In this document: piece after piece, positions 52,981 to 61,616 of the stretch | Layout: every line of letters starts with the position of its first letter | Position numbering within the stretch: position 1 is the stretch's first letter | NCBI GenBank assembly: GCA_045642565.1 | Contig: JAZUJE010000013.1 | Coordinates: 62,001-126,000, forward strand | Source of the DNA: UBA1764 sp045642565 | Lineage (GTDB): Bacteria; Bacillota; Clostridia; Peptostreptococcales; Anaerovoracaceae | Direction of reading: 5' to 3' | DNA length: 64,000 bases | Program-made: the position numbers and the translations under genes | The notes under the pieces: generated by a model | What the model was told of the DNA's origin: nothing | The model's database searches: none | The model's input: only the letters and a program-made list of their open reading frames with translations

Positions 52981-53021
52981 ATTACATTACTCCATAGACT
53001 AACTCGCAAAATTAATTATTT

Positions 53022-54380
53022 CTAAACTTTAGATTTTTCCATTTTTTGCATTTCTTTATCTATATTTAAGAATAGCACTATCACTATTATTGCGAGCCCG
53101 AATATTGCCGGAACCCAGCCCAGCATAGCATTAATAGCCCTAATAGCTGATTCCGGTTGCACGCTAAGGTTTGCATCATATCCTGCCATATCTAAAGCTC
53201 CTGTAAGCAGTTTTGCGGCCAGGGCTTCGCCAAGTTTTGTCGATAGATTATCGGCAGTCCCAATCATACCATCTAAGCGCCTACCCTCACGCCATTCAAT
53301 TAAATCGGAAAGATTGTTTCTATTAGTATTAAACATTACAAAGGTAATGGCAACACCAACACCTGTTGTCACACAATTTACATATAACGCAGCAAGTGAA
53401 TTAGGATCAATAATAAACCACAATTTGCCAAGTGCGAAGAAAATACCACCAAGCACCATAGTCTTCTTTCTTCCGAGTTTCTCATCTATTTGCGATACAA
53501 AGATTGTTGTCACAAGAGATGCTACTAAATAAACAGCCTCTATCATAGTTACATCATCTGATGAACCGCGAACGTAAGTACAATAATATGTGAGACATGT
53601 TAAAAGTGAAAGATTAATTATTCCGTAGAATAAAATGTAAATCGTATTTAAAACAAATGGTTTATAGCTATAAAGTACTTTAAAGATATGAAGAAGACCT
53701 ACATGTTCTTCTTCCTCTTTTTGAGCAGCAACTCTTTCTTTTGTTGTTGCATAGTGAATAATGCATCCTAAAATGCAAACTGCAGCCATAACACAAGCTG
53801 TAAGGAAGAATCCTCTGCTTCCTGTTTCAGGATTCAAATTTCCGTTATCATCCAAAGCTCCAAAAAGATTTAATAGTGGGAAACATGCTACAGCGCCAAT
53901 GGCTGTTCCAACGCAGCTTCCTATGTTTCTATGCACATTAATTGAACGTCTGTCGGAATCTGAATTTGTTGCCAAAGCTGCCATGCAATTATACGGGATG
54001 TCTGTTGCAGTATACAAAAGTTCAAAAAGAAAATACCCCAATGAAGCAATAATAATTGTCACTGTATTTGATGCATGAAAATTAGTAAAAATAAGTATTA
54101 CTGTAATTGCCCATGGAATTGCACTATATAAAGCAAACGGACGAACCCTTTCTCCATTTTTGAAGCGATGATTTACAGCAAAATATCCTACTAAAGGATC
54201 ATTTATAGCATCCCAAACAATACCGAGAGATAAAATCGTCCCGGCGGTCCCCATAGAGATTCTTAAAACTTCTGTTAAGAAAAACAGATAGTATAAACTT
54301 TTAAATTGATAAACAATATTGGATGCGGCTGAAAAACTGCCAAATCCTATTTTTTCAGAAAGCTTAATTCTTCCTTCCAT
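53022..54380 (-). CDS. GPH-family sugar:cation symporter (MFS)
   Basis: A 452-residue protein with about twelve membrane helices. It begins with KLSEKIGFGSFSAASNIVYQ and has WDAINDPLVGYF near 60, the typical signature of glycoside-pentoside-hexuronide symporters. It imports a sugar or glycoside with Na+ or H+. The ATG at 54380 overlaps the stop of the upstream hydrolase gene by one base (TAATG), so the two are coupled; a TTG 12 bases upstream has no good ribosome site. The cargo is probably the sugar handled by the dehydrogenase and aldolase downstream. Confidence 0.9.
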   Translation of the reverse strand: MEGRIKLSEKIGFGSFSAASNIVYQFKSLYYLFFLTEVLRISMGTAGTILSLGIVWDAINDPLVGYFAVNHRFKNGERVRPFALYSAIPWAITVILIFTNFHASNTVTIIIASLGYFLFELLYTATDIPYNCMAALATNSDSDRRSINVHRNIGSCVGTAIGAVACFPLLNLFGALDDNGNLNPETGSRGFFLTACVMAAVCILGCIIHYATTKERVAAQKEEEEHVGLLHIFKVLYSYKPFVLNTIYILFYGIINLSLLTCLTYYCTYVRGSSDDVTMIEAVYLVASLVTTIFVSQIDEKLGRKKTMVLGGIFFALGKLWFIIDPNSLAALYVNCVTTGVGVAITFVMFNTNRNNLSDLIEWREGRRLDGMIGTADNLSTKLGEALAAKLLTGALDMAGYDANLSVQPESAIRAINAMLGWVPAIFGLAIIVIVLFLNIDKEMQKMEKSKV

Positions 54381-55357
54381 TAGATAATACAATCCTCTCT
54401 GCTTTTAACATTCAGTAACTTTTCACGAAGAAGCTTTTTAAATTTTTCGCCCTCGTCATTCATAGGGTTATGACCCGAATTATCAAACCAAATCAAAGAT
54501 TTGTCAGGTGCTTTGATAGTATTAAACCAATCTTCTACAAGAGACGATGGTGTGTTTTGATCAAGCCTTCCATCGAATATGTAAAACGGAATCTCGAATT
54601 TTGTGCAAGTCTTTGGAAAACATGTTCTTCCGCACTCGGGCCACATCTTTTCTAAAACTATTTTATGTCCCTTTGCTATTCCCCAAATATCACCTATGCT
54701 GTATTCTTTTGCAGTCAGCATAGGAATAACTGTAGATGTAAGATATCCCTGTTTTTTCTCGTTAGGAGAATAACCACCATACTTCATCATGACCTCACGT
54801 TGCATCATCATGCCATCATAATTTCCGCCTTTGTAGATTCCATTAACCGGAGGCCCGCATTTTTCCAAAATTTTAATGGATTTTTGGTCATTGGCCTTTT
54901 TAGCTTCATTCATACAAAATTCCCAGCTTAGGCTTTCATTTAAAGCCCCATCGACAACCTGGCCAAACCCGACAAATGCTGCTATATGCTCGGGATAACG
55001 GTTACAAAGATATGTACCAAGTTCAGAGCCCCAGCTTCCGCCAATGACGAAAATTTTATCTTTATGAAATCGATTGCAAAGCCATTCAACTAATTCTTTT
55101 GCATCTTGGACGAGTTGATTTATAGTAAGTGTAGAAATATCTACACCTTTATAAGAGCCGCCACTACCTCTCTGATCCCATGTAGCCATAGTAAATGTGT
55201 CAAGCAAATCTGAGTGGTCTGAAAATATTGTATGTCTATTACATACTCCCGGCCCGCCATGAAGAAATAGCAAAACGGGATTCTTTTCATTCAGACTTTT
55301 TACATGAACTTTTTGGGGAAAATCTCCAAGTTTAATTTTTTCTTTAATATCAAGCAT
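54380..55357 (-). CDS. Alpha/beta hydrolase, proline iminopeptidase-like
   Basis: The 325-residue protein has HGGPG near 33 (oxyanion hole of the prolyl iminopeptidase family), WDQRGSGGS, a nucleophile elbow GGSWGS, an acid in FDGRLDQNTP and His in NSGHNP. It would cleave N-terminal proline or hydrolyse a related amide or ester. I use the ATG at 55357, which has GGAG 11 bases upstream; a longer frame adds a hydrophobic stretch without a clear start site. It is the first gene of a four-gene operon with the sugar symporter. Confidence 0.88.
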   Translation of the reverse strand: MLDIKEKIKLGDFPQKVHVKSLNEKNPVLLFLHGGPGVCNRHTIFSDHSDLLDTFTMATWDQRGSGGSYKGVDISTLTINQLVQDAKELVEWLCNRFHKDKIFVIGGSWGSELGTYLCNRYPEHIAAFVGFGQVVDGALNESLSWEFCMNEAKKANDQKSIKILEKCGPPVNGIYKGGNYDGMMMQREVMMKYGGYSPNEKKQGYLTSTVIPMLTAKEYSIGDIWGIAKGHKIVLEKMWPECGRTCFPKTCTKFEIPFYIFDGRLDQNTPSSLVEDWFNTIKAPDKSLIWFDNSGHNPMNDEGEKFKKLLREKLLNVKSREDCII

Positions 55358-55526
55358 ATTGATTAGTACTCCGAATTGAATTATAAGGACAGCGGCACTA
55401 AGTCGCTGCACTACTGCAATCTACAAGATTTAAATGTCTACCTTAGTATGGAAAAACTAATTTTAATCACATTAAACATATACCGTAATTTTATCATTTA
55501 GCAAAAAGCTATTCAATAATTGTTAT

Positions 55527-55563
55527 AAAAACAACACACCTGACCGTTTGGGCCAGGTGTGTT
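55527..55563 (-). terminator. Terminator of the CoA-transferase operon
   Basis: On the minus strand AACACACCTGGCC pairs with GGTCAGGTGTGTT, with one mismatch, and is followed by TTTTT. The 255 bases between the hydrolase start and the CoA-transferase stop hold only this structure and the upstream region of the hydrolase operon. Confidence 0.85.
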
Positions 55564-55612
55564 GGATGCAATAGTGCTAAGTTCTTATCATTATAAGCTT
55601 TTGCTGAACTGA

Positions 55613-57169
55613 CTATTTCTTCATGCCCATTGGGCCTTCTTTGAACATAGCAGGATCCATTTCCTTTAAATCCTTGCTGATTATAGGGGTGAATTCCATA
55701 CAATCTAAAATGTCTTTCTGAAGATCTACGCCAGGAGCGATTTCGATAAGTGTCATACCTTCTTTTTCAAGCTTGAATACTGCACGCTCGGAAATATAGT
55801 AAACTGTCTTTCCTGTATCTTGAGCATATTCACCGGAGAAGGTTATCTGTTCAACATCTTTTCTGTATTTAATTGCTTTTCCCTGCTGAAGGATTTCAAT
55901 CTTTCCATCGCCAATCTTGAACTTGTTGCCTCCGGCCATAAATGTACCTACGAAGCAAACAACATCTGTTGGTTGTGTAATATTGATGAATCCGCCAGGG
56001 CCTGTGATTTTGCCATTAAATTTAGAAACATTTACATTACCGTGACTATCAACTTCTGCGGCACCAAGTACAGCTACATCAATTCCGCCACCATCATAAA
56101 TATCAAATGTATTAATATGGCTGATGATTGCATCTGGGTTAATAGCATTACAAATTCTCATTCCACCAAGAGGAACGCCGCCGAAAATACCAGCCTCGAT
56201 TGAAAGTGTAATATCGCCGGAGAAGCCTTCTTCTGCGGCAACATCGGATACCATTTCAGGCATTCCGATACCGAGGTTTACATGTGCTCCCTTAGGAATA
56301 ACAGCAGCAGCTCTTCTTCCGCAAACCTTTCTTTCTGAAAGAGGTTCCGGAGTATATGAACCTGCAGGAACTCTGATTTCGCCTGATCTTTCAGGGAAAT
56401 ATTCAGCATCAGCAAGGCACTGTCTATGATCATTCTTATCAGCTACTACAACATAGTCAATAAGTGATGATGGGATAACGATATCGTGAGCCTTGAGGTT
56501 TCCTCTTTCTACAACAGATTCTACCTGGCAGATTACGATTCCGCCAGAGTTATGTGTAGCACATGCCATTTCGAAAGCATCCATAATGATTGCTTCTTTT
56601 GTCATTGAAATGTTTCCGATTGAATCGGAGCATGTTCCACGAACAAGAGCTACATCAATAGGTTCTGTTTTGTAGCGAAGATATTCCTTACCATCAAGAT
56701 TTACTAATTCTACAATATCCTTGCCTGCATCTTTTGCAGCCTGGTTAGCTTTACAAGCTTCAACACGAGGATCTGCATATGTCTTAAGACCTATAGTTGT
56801 GAATACTCCAGGTTTCTTTCCTGCAAGTGCACGAAGAATCTGAGCATTAACACCCTGCGGAACCATATAGCAAGGGAATTTGTTAGCATCAACAAGAGCC
56901 TTCATTTTTGGGGTTGTTCCAACATGTGCTGTATGGAGTTCTCCAACGAGTCCTTCATGAGCAAGAGCATTCATTCCCCATTCACCATTATCACCAATAC
57001 CAGATTCATAGAAAAGGCGAAGTCCCTTTGGACTTCCTGTTTCGAGGAATCTGTCACGAATTGCATTTAACAATCCCTGAGGAATAGAGGTTGCGATAAT
57101 ACCTTGGCATCCGACTCTGTCGCCGTCTTTAATAAGCTCGGCAGCTTCTTTTGCTGTGATAATCTTCAT
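55613..57169 (-). CDS. Propionate CoA-transferase-like (class I acyl-CoA:carboxylate CoA-transferase)
   Basis: The 518-residue protein fuses the alpha and beta parts of a class I CoA-transferase, like propionate CoA-transferase. The catalytic Glu is E325 in LSIEAGIFGGVP, matching the position of the active-site Glu of known propionate CoA-transferases; GIGMPEMVSDV precedes it. It moves CoA between acetate, propionate, lactate or similar acids. AAGGAG precedes the ATG. It follows the HadA/FldA-like CoA-transferase gene by 30 bases, so the two act in one pathway or share a substrate pool. Confidence 0.92.
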   Translation of the reverse strand: MKIITAKEAAELIKDGDRVGCQGIIATSIPQGLLNAIRDRFLETGSPKGLRLFYESGIGDNGEWGMNALAHEGLVGELHTAHVGTTPKMKALVDANKFPCYMVPQGVNAQILRALAGKKPGVFTTIGLKTYADPRVEACKANQAAKDAGKDIVELVNLDGKEYLRYKTEPIDVALVRGTCSDSIGNISMTKEAIIMDAFEMACATHNSGGIVICQVESVVERGNLKAHDIVIPSSLIDYVVVADKNDHRQCLADAEYFPERSGEIRVPAGSYTPEPLSERKVCGRRAAAVIPKGAHVNLGIGMPEMVSDVAAEEGFSGDITLSIEAGIFGGVPLGGMRICNAINPDAIISHINTFDIYDGGGIDVAVLGAAEVDSHGNVNVSKFNGKITGPGGFINITQPTDVVCFVGTFMAGGNKFKIGDGKIEILQQGKAIKYRKDVEQITFSGEYAQDTGKTVYYISERAVFKLEKEGMTLIEIAPGVDLQKDILDCMEFTPIISKDLKEMDPAMFKEGPMGMKK

Positions 57170-57199
57170 TTCTTTCTCCTTAATAATTTATAGCTGTAA

Positions 57200-58435
57200 T
57201 TATTTGTCTTTCCACTGAACAGCAACACCGTTTGCAAGCATTTCTTCAACTTCTGCATCTGTGTAGCCCATCATCTTAAGAACTTCTACTGAATGTTCAC
57301 CAACACGGCCATAAGGAATCTCAATCTTTGGTTCTGCCTTATCTCCAAATGTTGCCGGTGGAGCCGGGAACATTGTTGTTGTTCCGTCTCTATGTGTTAC
57401 AGGATAAACCATATTATTTGCGATAGCCTGTTCATCACTTACTACATCGTGAACATGGAAAATTTTAGAAAATGCAACATCGTTTTCCTGAAGTCTCTTG
57501 CACATTTCTTCTTCTGTGTATTGAGCGAAACCTGCCTCAAGAATCTTGAACATTTCATCTCTGTTTTCTGTTGCGCCATCAGGATTATTGAAACGCGGGT
57601 CGTCCATTAAATCTTCACGACCAACAGCTCTTAAATACTTTGGATAAATCTTTGTATCAAAGATACTTGTATTAATCCATGCGCCATCTTTTGTTTTATA
57701 TGTGTTGCATACAGGTGAAGCTGGCTTTGTTCTTGTCTTTGGATAATTATTGTTATACTGGCAAGACATTAAGTCGCAACCTGCAGCCCAAACGCCCTGT
57801 CCGTAAAGAGATGCAAATACTTGGCAACCTTCGCCAGTCTTTTCTCTTTGATAAAGTGCTGTGCCTATTGCGCCAGCAAGTGTTGATGCTGTTGAGTTGT
57901 CTCCAATGCCATAGAAAGGAATTGCAGGAGAAGCACCTTCTGCACCGCCTCCTTCTGACTGGTCAATCTGCATTCCGGTATGTGACCAATATGCAACTGT
58001 ATCATAGCCTGCATCATCTTTTTCAGGTCCGTAATTTCCAAATCCATTAATAGCAGCCCAAACAAGTCTTGGATATTTTGCATGAAGTGTTGCAAAATCA
58101 AGACCGTTCTTTTCAAGAGCCTTTGGACGCCAGTTTGTAGCAAATACATCAGCCCAAGCAAGAAGCTTATCCATAACTTCTTTTCCTTTAGGATCTTTAA
58201 GATTCAGGTTAATAATTTTTTTGTTAACATTGTAATGACCAAAGAACGAATTGTGTTCATCATTACATGTCATACCAAGAGTTGCGCCTATTAATCTCAT
58301 TGGGTCTCCAATTGTTGATTCGACCTTGATTACCTCAGCACCCCAGCTGGCAAGAATTACTGTTGCAGCAGGAACTGAGATATACTGCCCTAAATCAAGG
58401 ACATGAATTCCTGCAAGTGGCTTTGTATTATTCAT
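57200..58435 (-). CDS. Family III CoA-transferase (CaiB/BaiF), HadA/FldA-like
   Basis: The 411-residue enzyme begins with LAGIHVLDLGQYISVPAAT and has NWRPKALEKNGLDF, INGFGNYGPEKD and the catalytic Asp candidate D179 in YGIGDNST. These blocks and the C-terminal EVLKMMGYTDAEVEEML resemble the branch of 2-hydroxyacid and aryl-lactate CoA-transferases (HadA, FldA) of amino-acid-fermenting clostridia. No dehydratase genes are next to it, so the substrate is open. The ATG at 58435 has GGAGGA upstream. It is divergent from another family III gene with a shared 211-base upstream region. Confidence 0.88.
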   Translation of the reverse strand: MNNTKPLAGIHVLDLGQYISVPAATVILASWGAEVIKVESTIGDPMRLIGATLGMTCNDEHNSFFGHYNVNKKIINLNLKDPKGKEVMDKLLAWADVFATNWRPKALEKNGLDFATLHAKYPRLVWAAINGFGNYGPEKDDAGYDTVAYWSHTGMQIDQSEGGGAEGASPAIPFYGIGDNSTASTLAGAIGTALYQREKTGEGCQVFASLYGQGVWAAGCDLMSCQYNNNYPKTRTKPASPVCNTYKTKDGAWINTSIFDTKIYPKYLRAVGREDLMDDPRFNNPDGATENRDEMFKILEAGFAQYTEEEMCKRLQENDVAFSKIFHVHDVVSDEQAIANNMVYPVTHRDGTTTMFPAPPATFGDKAEPKIEIPYGRVGEHSVEVLKMMGYTDAEVEEMLANGVAVQWKDK

Positions 58436-58549
58436 ACTTTTCCTCCATATATAAATAGCGTTAAAATATACCACTATTATTATAAACTATTTTTATGCAA
58501 TCTTCCCAACATTTTTTGAAATTCTAATAAAATATGGGCTCGGCATATA

Positions 58550-58579
58550 TTGAACAATAGCAAGCTTATGGGGTATAAT
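58550..58579 (+). promoter_or_regulatory. Sigma-A-type promoter of the plus-strand CoA-transferase gene
   Basis: TTGAAC (58550-58555) and a perfect TATAAT (58574-58579) are separated by 18 bases, about 67 bases before the start codon. It is the best -35/-10 pair I found in the window. Confidence 0.78.
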
Positions 58580-58646
58580 AATATCAAATTATTTAATAAT
58601 TTTTTGTTAATCGCATTATTTCAAGCAACATTTAGGAGGTTAAATA

Positions 58647-59819
58647 ATGGGAGCATTAGACGGTTATAAGGTATTAGATTTCTCAACACTTCTTCCAGGA
58701 CCATATGCAACAATGACACTTGCAGATATGGGTGCTGAAGTTCTTAAGGTAAGCAGCAAGGACAAATATGACCTCGTTGTTAACTGGCCACCTGTAATTA
58801 AAGGTGCAAAGGTTACCGGAGCTCAGGGATGGCTCGGAAGAAACAAAAAAACAATCTTCCTTAACATGAAAAAGGAAAAATCAGTAGAAGCAGTAAAGAA
58901 ACTTGTTCAGGAATACGATATCGTTGTTGAACAGTTCCGTCCAGGCGTTATGGACAAACTCGGAATCGGTTATGAAGCATTAAAGGCTGTTAACCCAAGA
59001 GTTATTTACTGTGCTATTACAGGATATGGCCAAAATGGTGCTTTCTCAATGAAAGCTGGTCATGATATTAACTATCTCTCCCGTGCAGGTATCTCATATG
59101 CGGCAGGCAGAAAAGTTGGTGGTCCATCTCTTTATAACTTCCAGATTGCCGATGTAGCTGGTGGTTCAATGAATGCAGTTGCTTCAATTTGTGCAGCTAT
59201 TATCTATAGAGAAAAGACCGGCAAGGGCCAGTTTATTGATGTATCAATGCAAGATAGTGTAATCCCATTCAATTCAATGGATGGTGCAAGCTTCTTCGCA
59301 GGCGGCCCAATGCCTGAAAGAGAAAACGGACAGCTCAATGGCGGAGAAATCTATGATTTCTACGAAACAAGCGATGGAAAGTTTATGTCAGTTGGATCAC
59401 TCGAACCAAAGTTCTTTGCAGGTCTTTGCAAAGCTATGGGACATGAAGAATGGGCTGATGGCAAGATCTTAAAGACAGACTGCGCTATGGTTAAAGCTGA
59501 ATTTAAGAAAATCTTTAAGACAAAGACAAGAGATGAATGGACGGCAATTTGTGCTCCACTCGACTCTTGCATAGAACCGGTTATGACCCTTGAAGAATGC
59601 TCACATGATGAACACTTACTCTCAAGAGGAATGTTCCCACAGGTTGAAGTTCCTGTATCTGATGGCGTTAAGGTTACACAACTTGGTTGCCCGTTCAAGC
59701 TTAGCGAATGCCCAGCAGAATATAAACATGCAGGTTATCCTGAAGGATATCATACAAATGAAATCTTAAAGGGACTTGGATATTCAGATGCTGACATTAC
59801 AGAAATGGTTGAAAAATAA
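58647..59819 (+). CDS. Family III CoA-transferase (CaiB/BaiF)
   Basis: The 390-residue enzyme has the family layout: DFSTLLPGPYATMTLADMGAEV at the start, EQFRPGVMDKLGIGYE, ITGYGQNG, the catalytic D169 in IADVAGGS, and GKGQFIDVSMQD. Asp169 coincides with the numbering of the catalytic Asp of formyl-CoA transferase. This subfamily also includes racemases (alpha-methylacyl-CoA) that use the same Asp, and the ADVAGG context is close to those, so racemase activity is an alternative. AGGAGG precedes the ATG. The gene is divergent from the second family III gene and ends at its own terminator. Confidence 0.9.
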   Translation: MGALDGYKVLDFSTLLPGPYATMTLADMGAEVLKVSSKDKYDLVVNWPPVIKGAKVTGAQGWLGRNKKTIFLNMKKEKSVEAVKKLVQEYDIVVEQFRPGVMDKLGIGYEALKAVNPRVIYCAITGYGQNGAFSMKAGHDINYLSRAGISYAAGRKVGGPSLYNFQIADVAGGSMNAVASICAAIIYREKTGKGQFIDVSMQDSVIPFNSMDGASFFAGGPMPERENGQLNGGEIYDFYETSDGKFMSVGSLEPKFFAGLCKAMGHEEWADGKILKTDCAMVKAEFKKIFKTKTRDEWTAICAPLDSCIEPVMTLEECSHDEHLLSRGMFPQVEVPVSDGVKVTQLGCPFKLSECPAEYKHAGYPEGYHTNEILKGLGYSDADITEMVEK

Positions 59820-59834
59820 ATTTTAAGCATTTTA

Positions 59835-59867
59835 AATCCGGCTGCATTTTGCAGCCGGATTTTTTTA
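59835..59867 (+). terminator. Terminator after the plus-strand CoA-transferase gene
   Basis: AATCCGGCTGC and GCAGCCGGATT pair around a 5-base loop, followed by seven T. It lies 15 bases after the stop codon. Confidence 0.94.
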
Positions 59868-59878
59868 TTAATTTTCAT

Positions 59879-60664
59879 TTATACAAAATATTCACTTTTC
59901 TTTAATTCTTTAAAATCTCTTTGAAGCATTTTTGCATGAGATTTAAAGTCTTCATCATCGAAATATTTTGCCCCGGTTTTACAAGAAAGAATACATGCCT
60001 GGCACTTAATGCAAACCCCTGTAATTTCAGATGTGTTTTCAAAGCTTATCGAGCCCATCGGGCAACGCTTTGCACAAAGCCCGCAATTTGTGCACTTCTC
60101 ATCATCTGTTTTAGAAACAGCCTTTAAAAATTTAGCAGGCTGTCCATCTTCTCTTTTTGGAACATAATAAGGTGCATCAGCATCTCCCGGAACATTTACA
60201 TTTTGTTCAAGATTTATACTATTAGCAAAAGCCTCGAGCCTTGCCATTTCTTCTTCAGAAGGCTCCCCTTTTGCAATGTGGGCAAAGCTATGCTCATTTA
60301 CAATAGCCGCTGCAGCCACAATTTGAAAGCCGTTTTCTCTCAAGATACTGACAAGTTCTGCTAAAGAATTATCATATGACCTATTACCAAAAGTTGTAAG
60401 TGCTATAGCTTTTGATCCTTTAGCCTTAATCTTTTCTTTGAAATCCGGCATAATTTTGTTTGGTAATTTTCCGGCATATGTCGGAGATGATACAACAACT
60501 AAATCATCAGGCCCAAAGATTCTGAGATTTTCTCTATCTTGTGGAAGAGTAAAACAATCATCTTGATATTCAGCATCAAACCGCACGGCGAGAGTTTTCG
60601 CTACATGTGCAGAACATTTTTCAGTTGAGCCGCAAGGGCTAAAATACAAATTTGTTATTTTCAT
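59879..60664 (-). CDS. EFR1-type flavodoxin-ferredoxin fusion protein
   Basis: The 261-residue protein has an N-terminal flavodoxin-like domain (NLYFSPCGSTEKCSAHVA with the phosphate loop, SSPTYAGKLPNK) and a C-terminal two-cluster ferredoxin domain with CTNCGLCAKRCP and CIKCQACILSCK. The order matches the EFR1 family. It should carry electrons between a flavin and two [4Fe-4S] clusters. It is the last gene of an ald-trpB-MBL operon, 16 bases after the MBL gene. Partner unknown. Confidence 0.92.
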   Translation of the reverse strand: MKITNLYFSPCGSTEKCSAHVAKTLAVRFDAEYQDDCFTLPQDRENLRIFGPDDLVVVSSPTYAGKLPNKIMPDFKEKIKAKGSKAIALTTFGNRSYDNSLAELVSILRENGFQIVAAAAIVNEHSFAHIAKGEPSEEEMARLEAFANSINLEQNVNVPGDADAPYYVPKREDGQPAKFLKAVSKTDDEKCTNCGLCAKRCPMGSISFENTSEITGVCIKCQACILSCKTGAKYFDDEDFKSHAKMLQRDFKELKKSEYFV

Positions 60665-60680
60665 TATACTATCCTATCAG

Positions 60681-61616
60681 TTATGCTTTAACGCAATATA
60701 TAAATGTACCATCCTCAAACTTATATGAAAGGAAATCTTTAGAAATTAAATATTCAAGTAAGCATGTGAGATTTCTTCTATAAATACTCATGATTTGCGG
60801 ATTACATGTATGCATATCAAAAGCTTTATATACAGCTTTCTCGATTTCGGTAATTGTCCATTCAGATTGAGTCTTCAAAAGATTTTCAACATTAGAAATA
60901 ATTTCAAGTCTGCGATTGATATTATCATCAATTAAAGATTCAATATCTTCATATACCCCACTATGAGCCAATATATATTTATCAAACTTTATTTTATGCA
61001 ATTTCTGTTTTGTTTCAATATCAGCGACCCAATCAGATGATGTTAAAAGCTTTGAATGCTCTAAAACATTTCTGCTGACAATTGCATCTCCAAGATAGCA
61101 CACATCATCAGGAGTGACGATTACTGTATGTCCCAATGTATGTCCCGGAGCAAAAATCAGTTTAAATTTAGCTCCGCAAATATCAATTTCGGTATCTTCC
61201 TTAGTAAAAGTTCTGTCGGGCTTTAAATAAATATGTTTATAAGCTTCTTCTAAAACACTGGTATGAATAGGCCTATACAAATATGATATCAAAGCAACAT
61301 CATAGACAATACAAGCTTCAATATCATTCATAATCAATTCAGTGCCAAATTCTTCTCTAAGCCATGCAAAGTTCCCAATATGATCTATATGAGAATGAGA
61401 TGCTATAGCGGCTTTTACGCATAAATTGTTTTCTTTAATTACAGCCGCTAATACTTCTCCATCTTTATCTTTATATCCGGAGTCAACTATAATAATATCC
61501 CTGTTATTCAAAAAATAAACAGGGATAGTTACTGTTGCATTAATATACCATGTATTACCTTTTACATGGACTAATTTTTCTTTTGCATTATCGTTACTTA
61601 AAATATTGTTCACCAT
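60681..61616 (-). CDS. MBL-fold metallo-hydrolase
   Basis: The protein has about 311 residues and the metallo-beta-lactamase fold: SHSHIDHIGN (metal ligands), APGHTLGHTV and YLGDAIVS. A C-terminal helical domain of about 100 residues follows, with conserved-looking Cys and Arg, as in the broad glyoxalase II-like/thiolesterase subgroup. The start is unclear: ATGs at 61616 and 61631 both lie inside the 3' end of trpB and neither has a clear ribosome site, so translation is probably coupled to trpB. Substrate unknown. Confidence 0.85.
   Translation of the reverse strand: MVNNILSNDNAKEKLVHVKGNTWYINATVTIPVYFLNNRDIIIVDSGYKDKDGEVLAAVIKENNLCVKAAIASHSHIDHIGNFAWLREEFGTELIMNDIEACIVYDVALISYLYRPIHTSVLEEAYKHIYLKPDRTFTKEDTEIDICGAKFKLIFAPGHTLGHTVIVTPDDVCYLGDAIVSRNVLEHSKLLTSSDWVADIETKQKLHKIKFDKYILAHSGVYEDIESLIDDNINRRLEIISNVENLLKTQSEWTITEIEKAVYKAFDMHTCNPQIMSIYRRNLTCLLEYLISKDFLSYKFEDGTFIYCVKA

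Noticed and set aside
57200..58435. Loss of the catalytic Asp in the HadA/FldA-like CoA-transferase
   Set aside because: The residue I first compared was in the wrong block; the catalytic Asp candidate is present as D179 in YGIGDNST.
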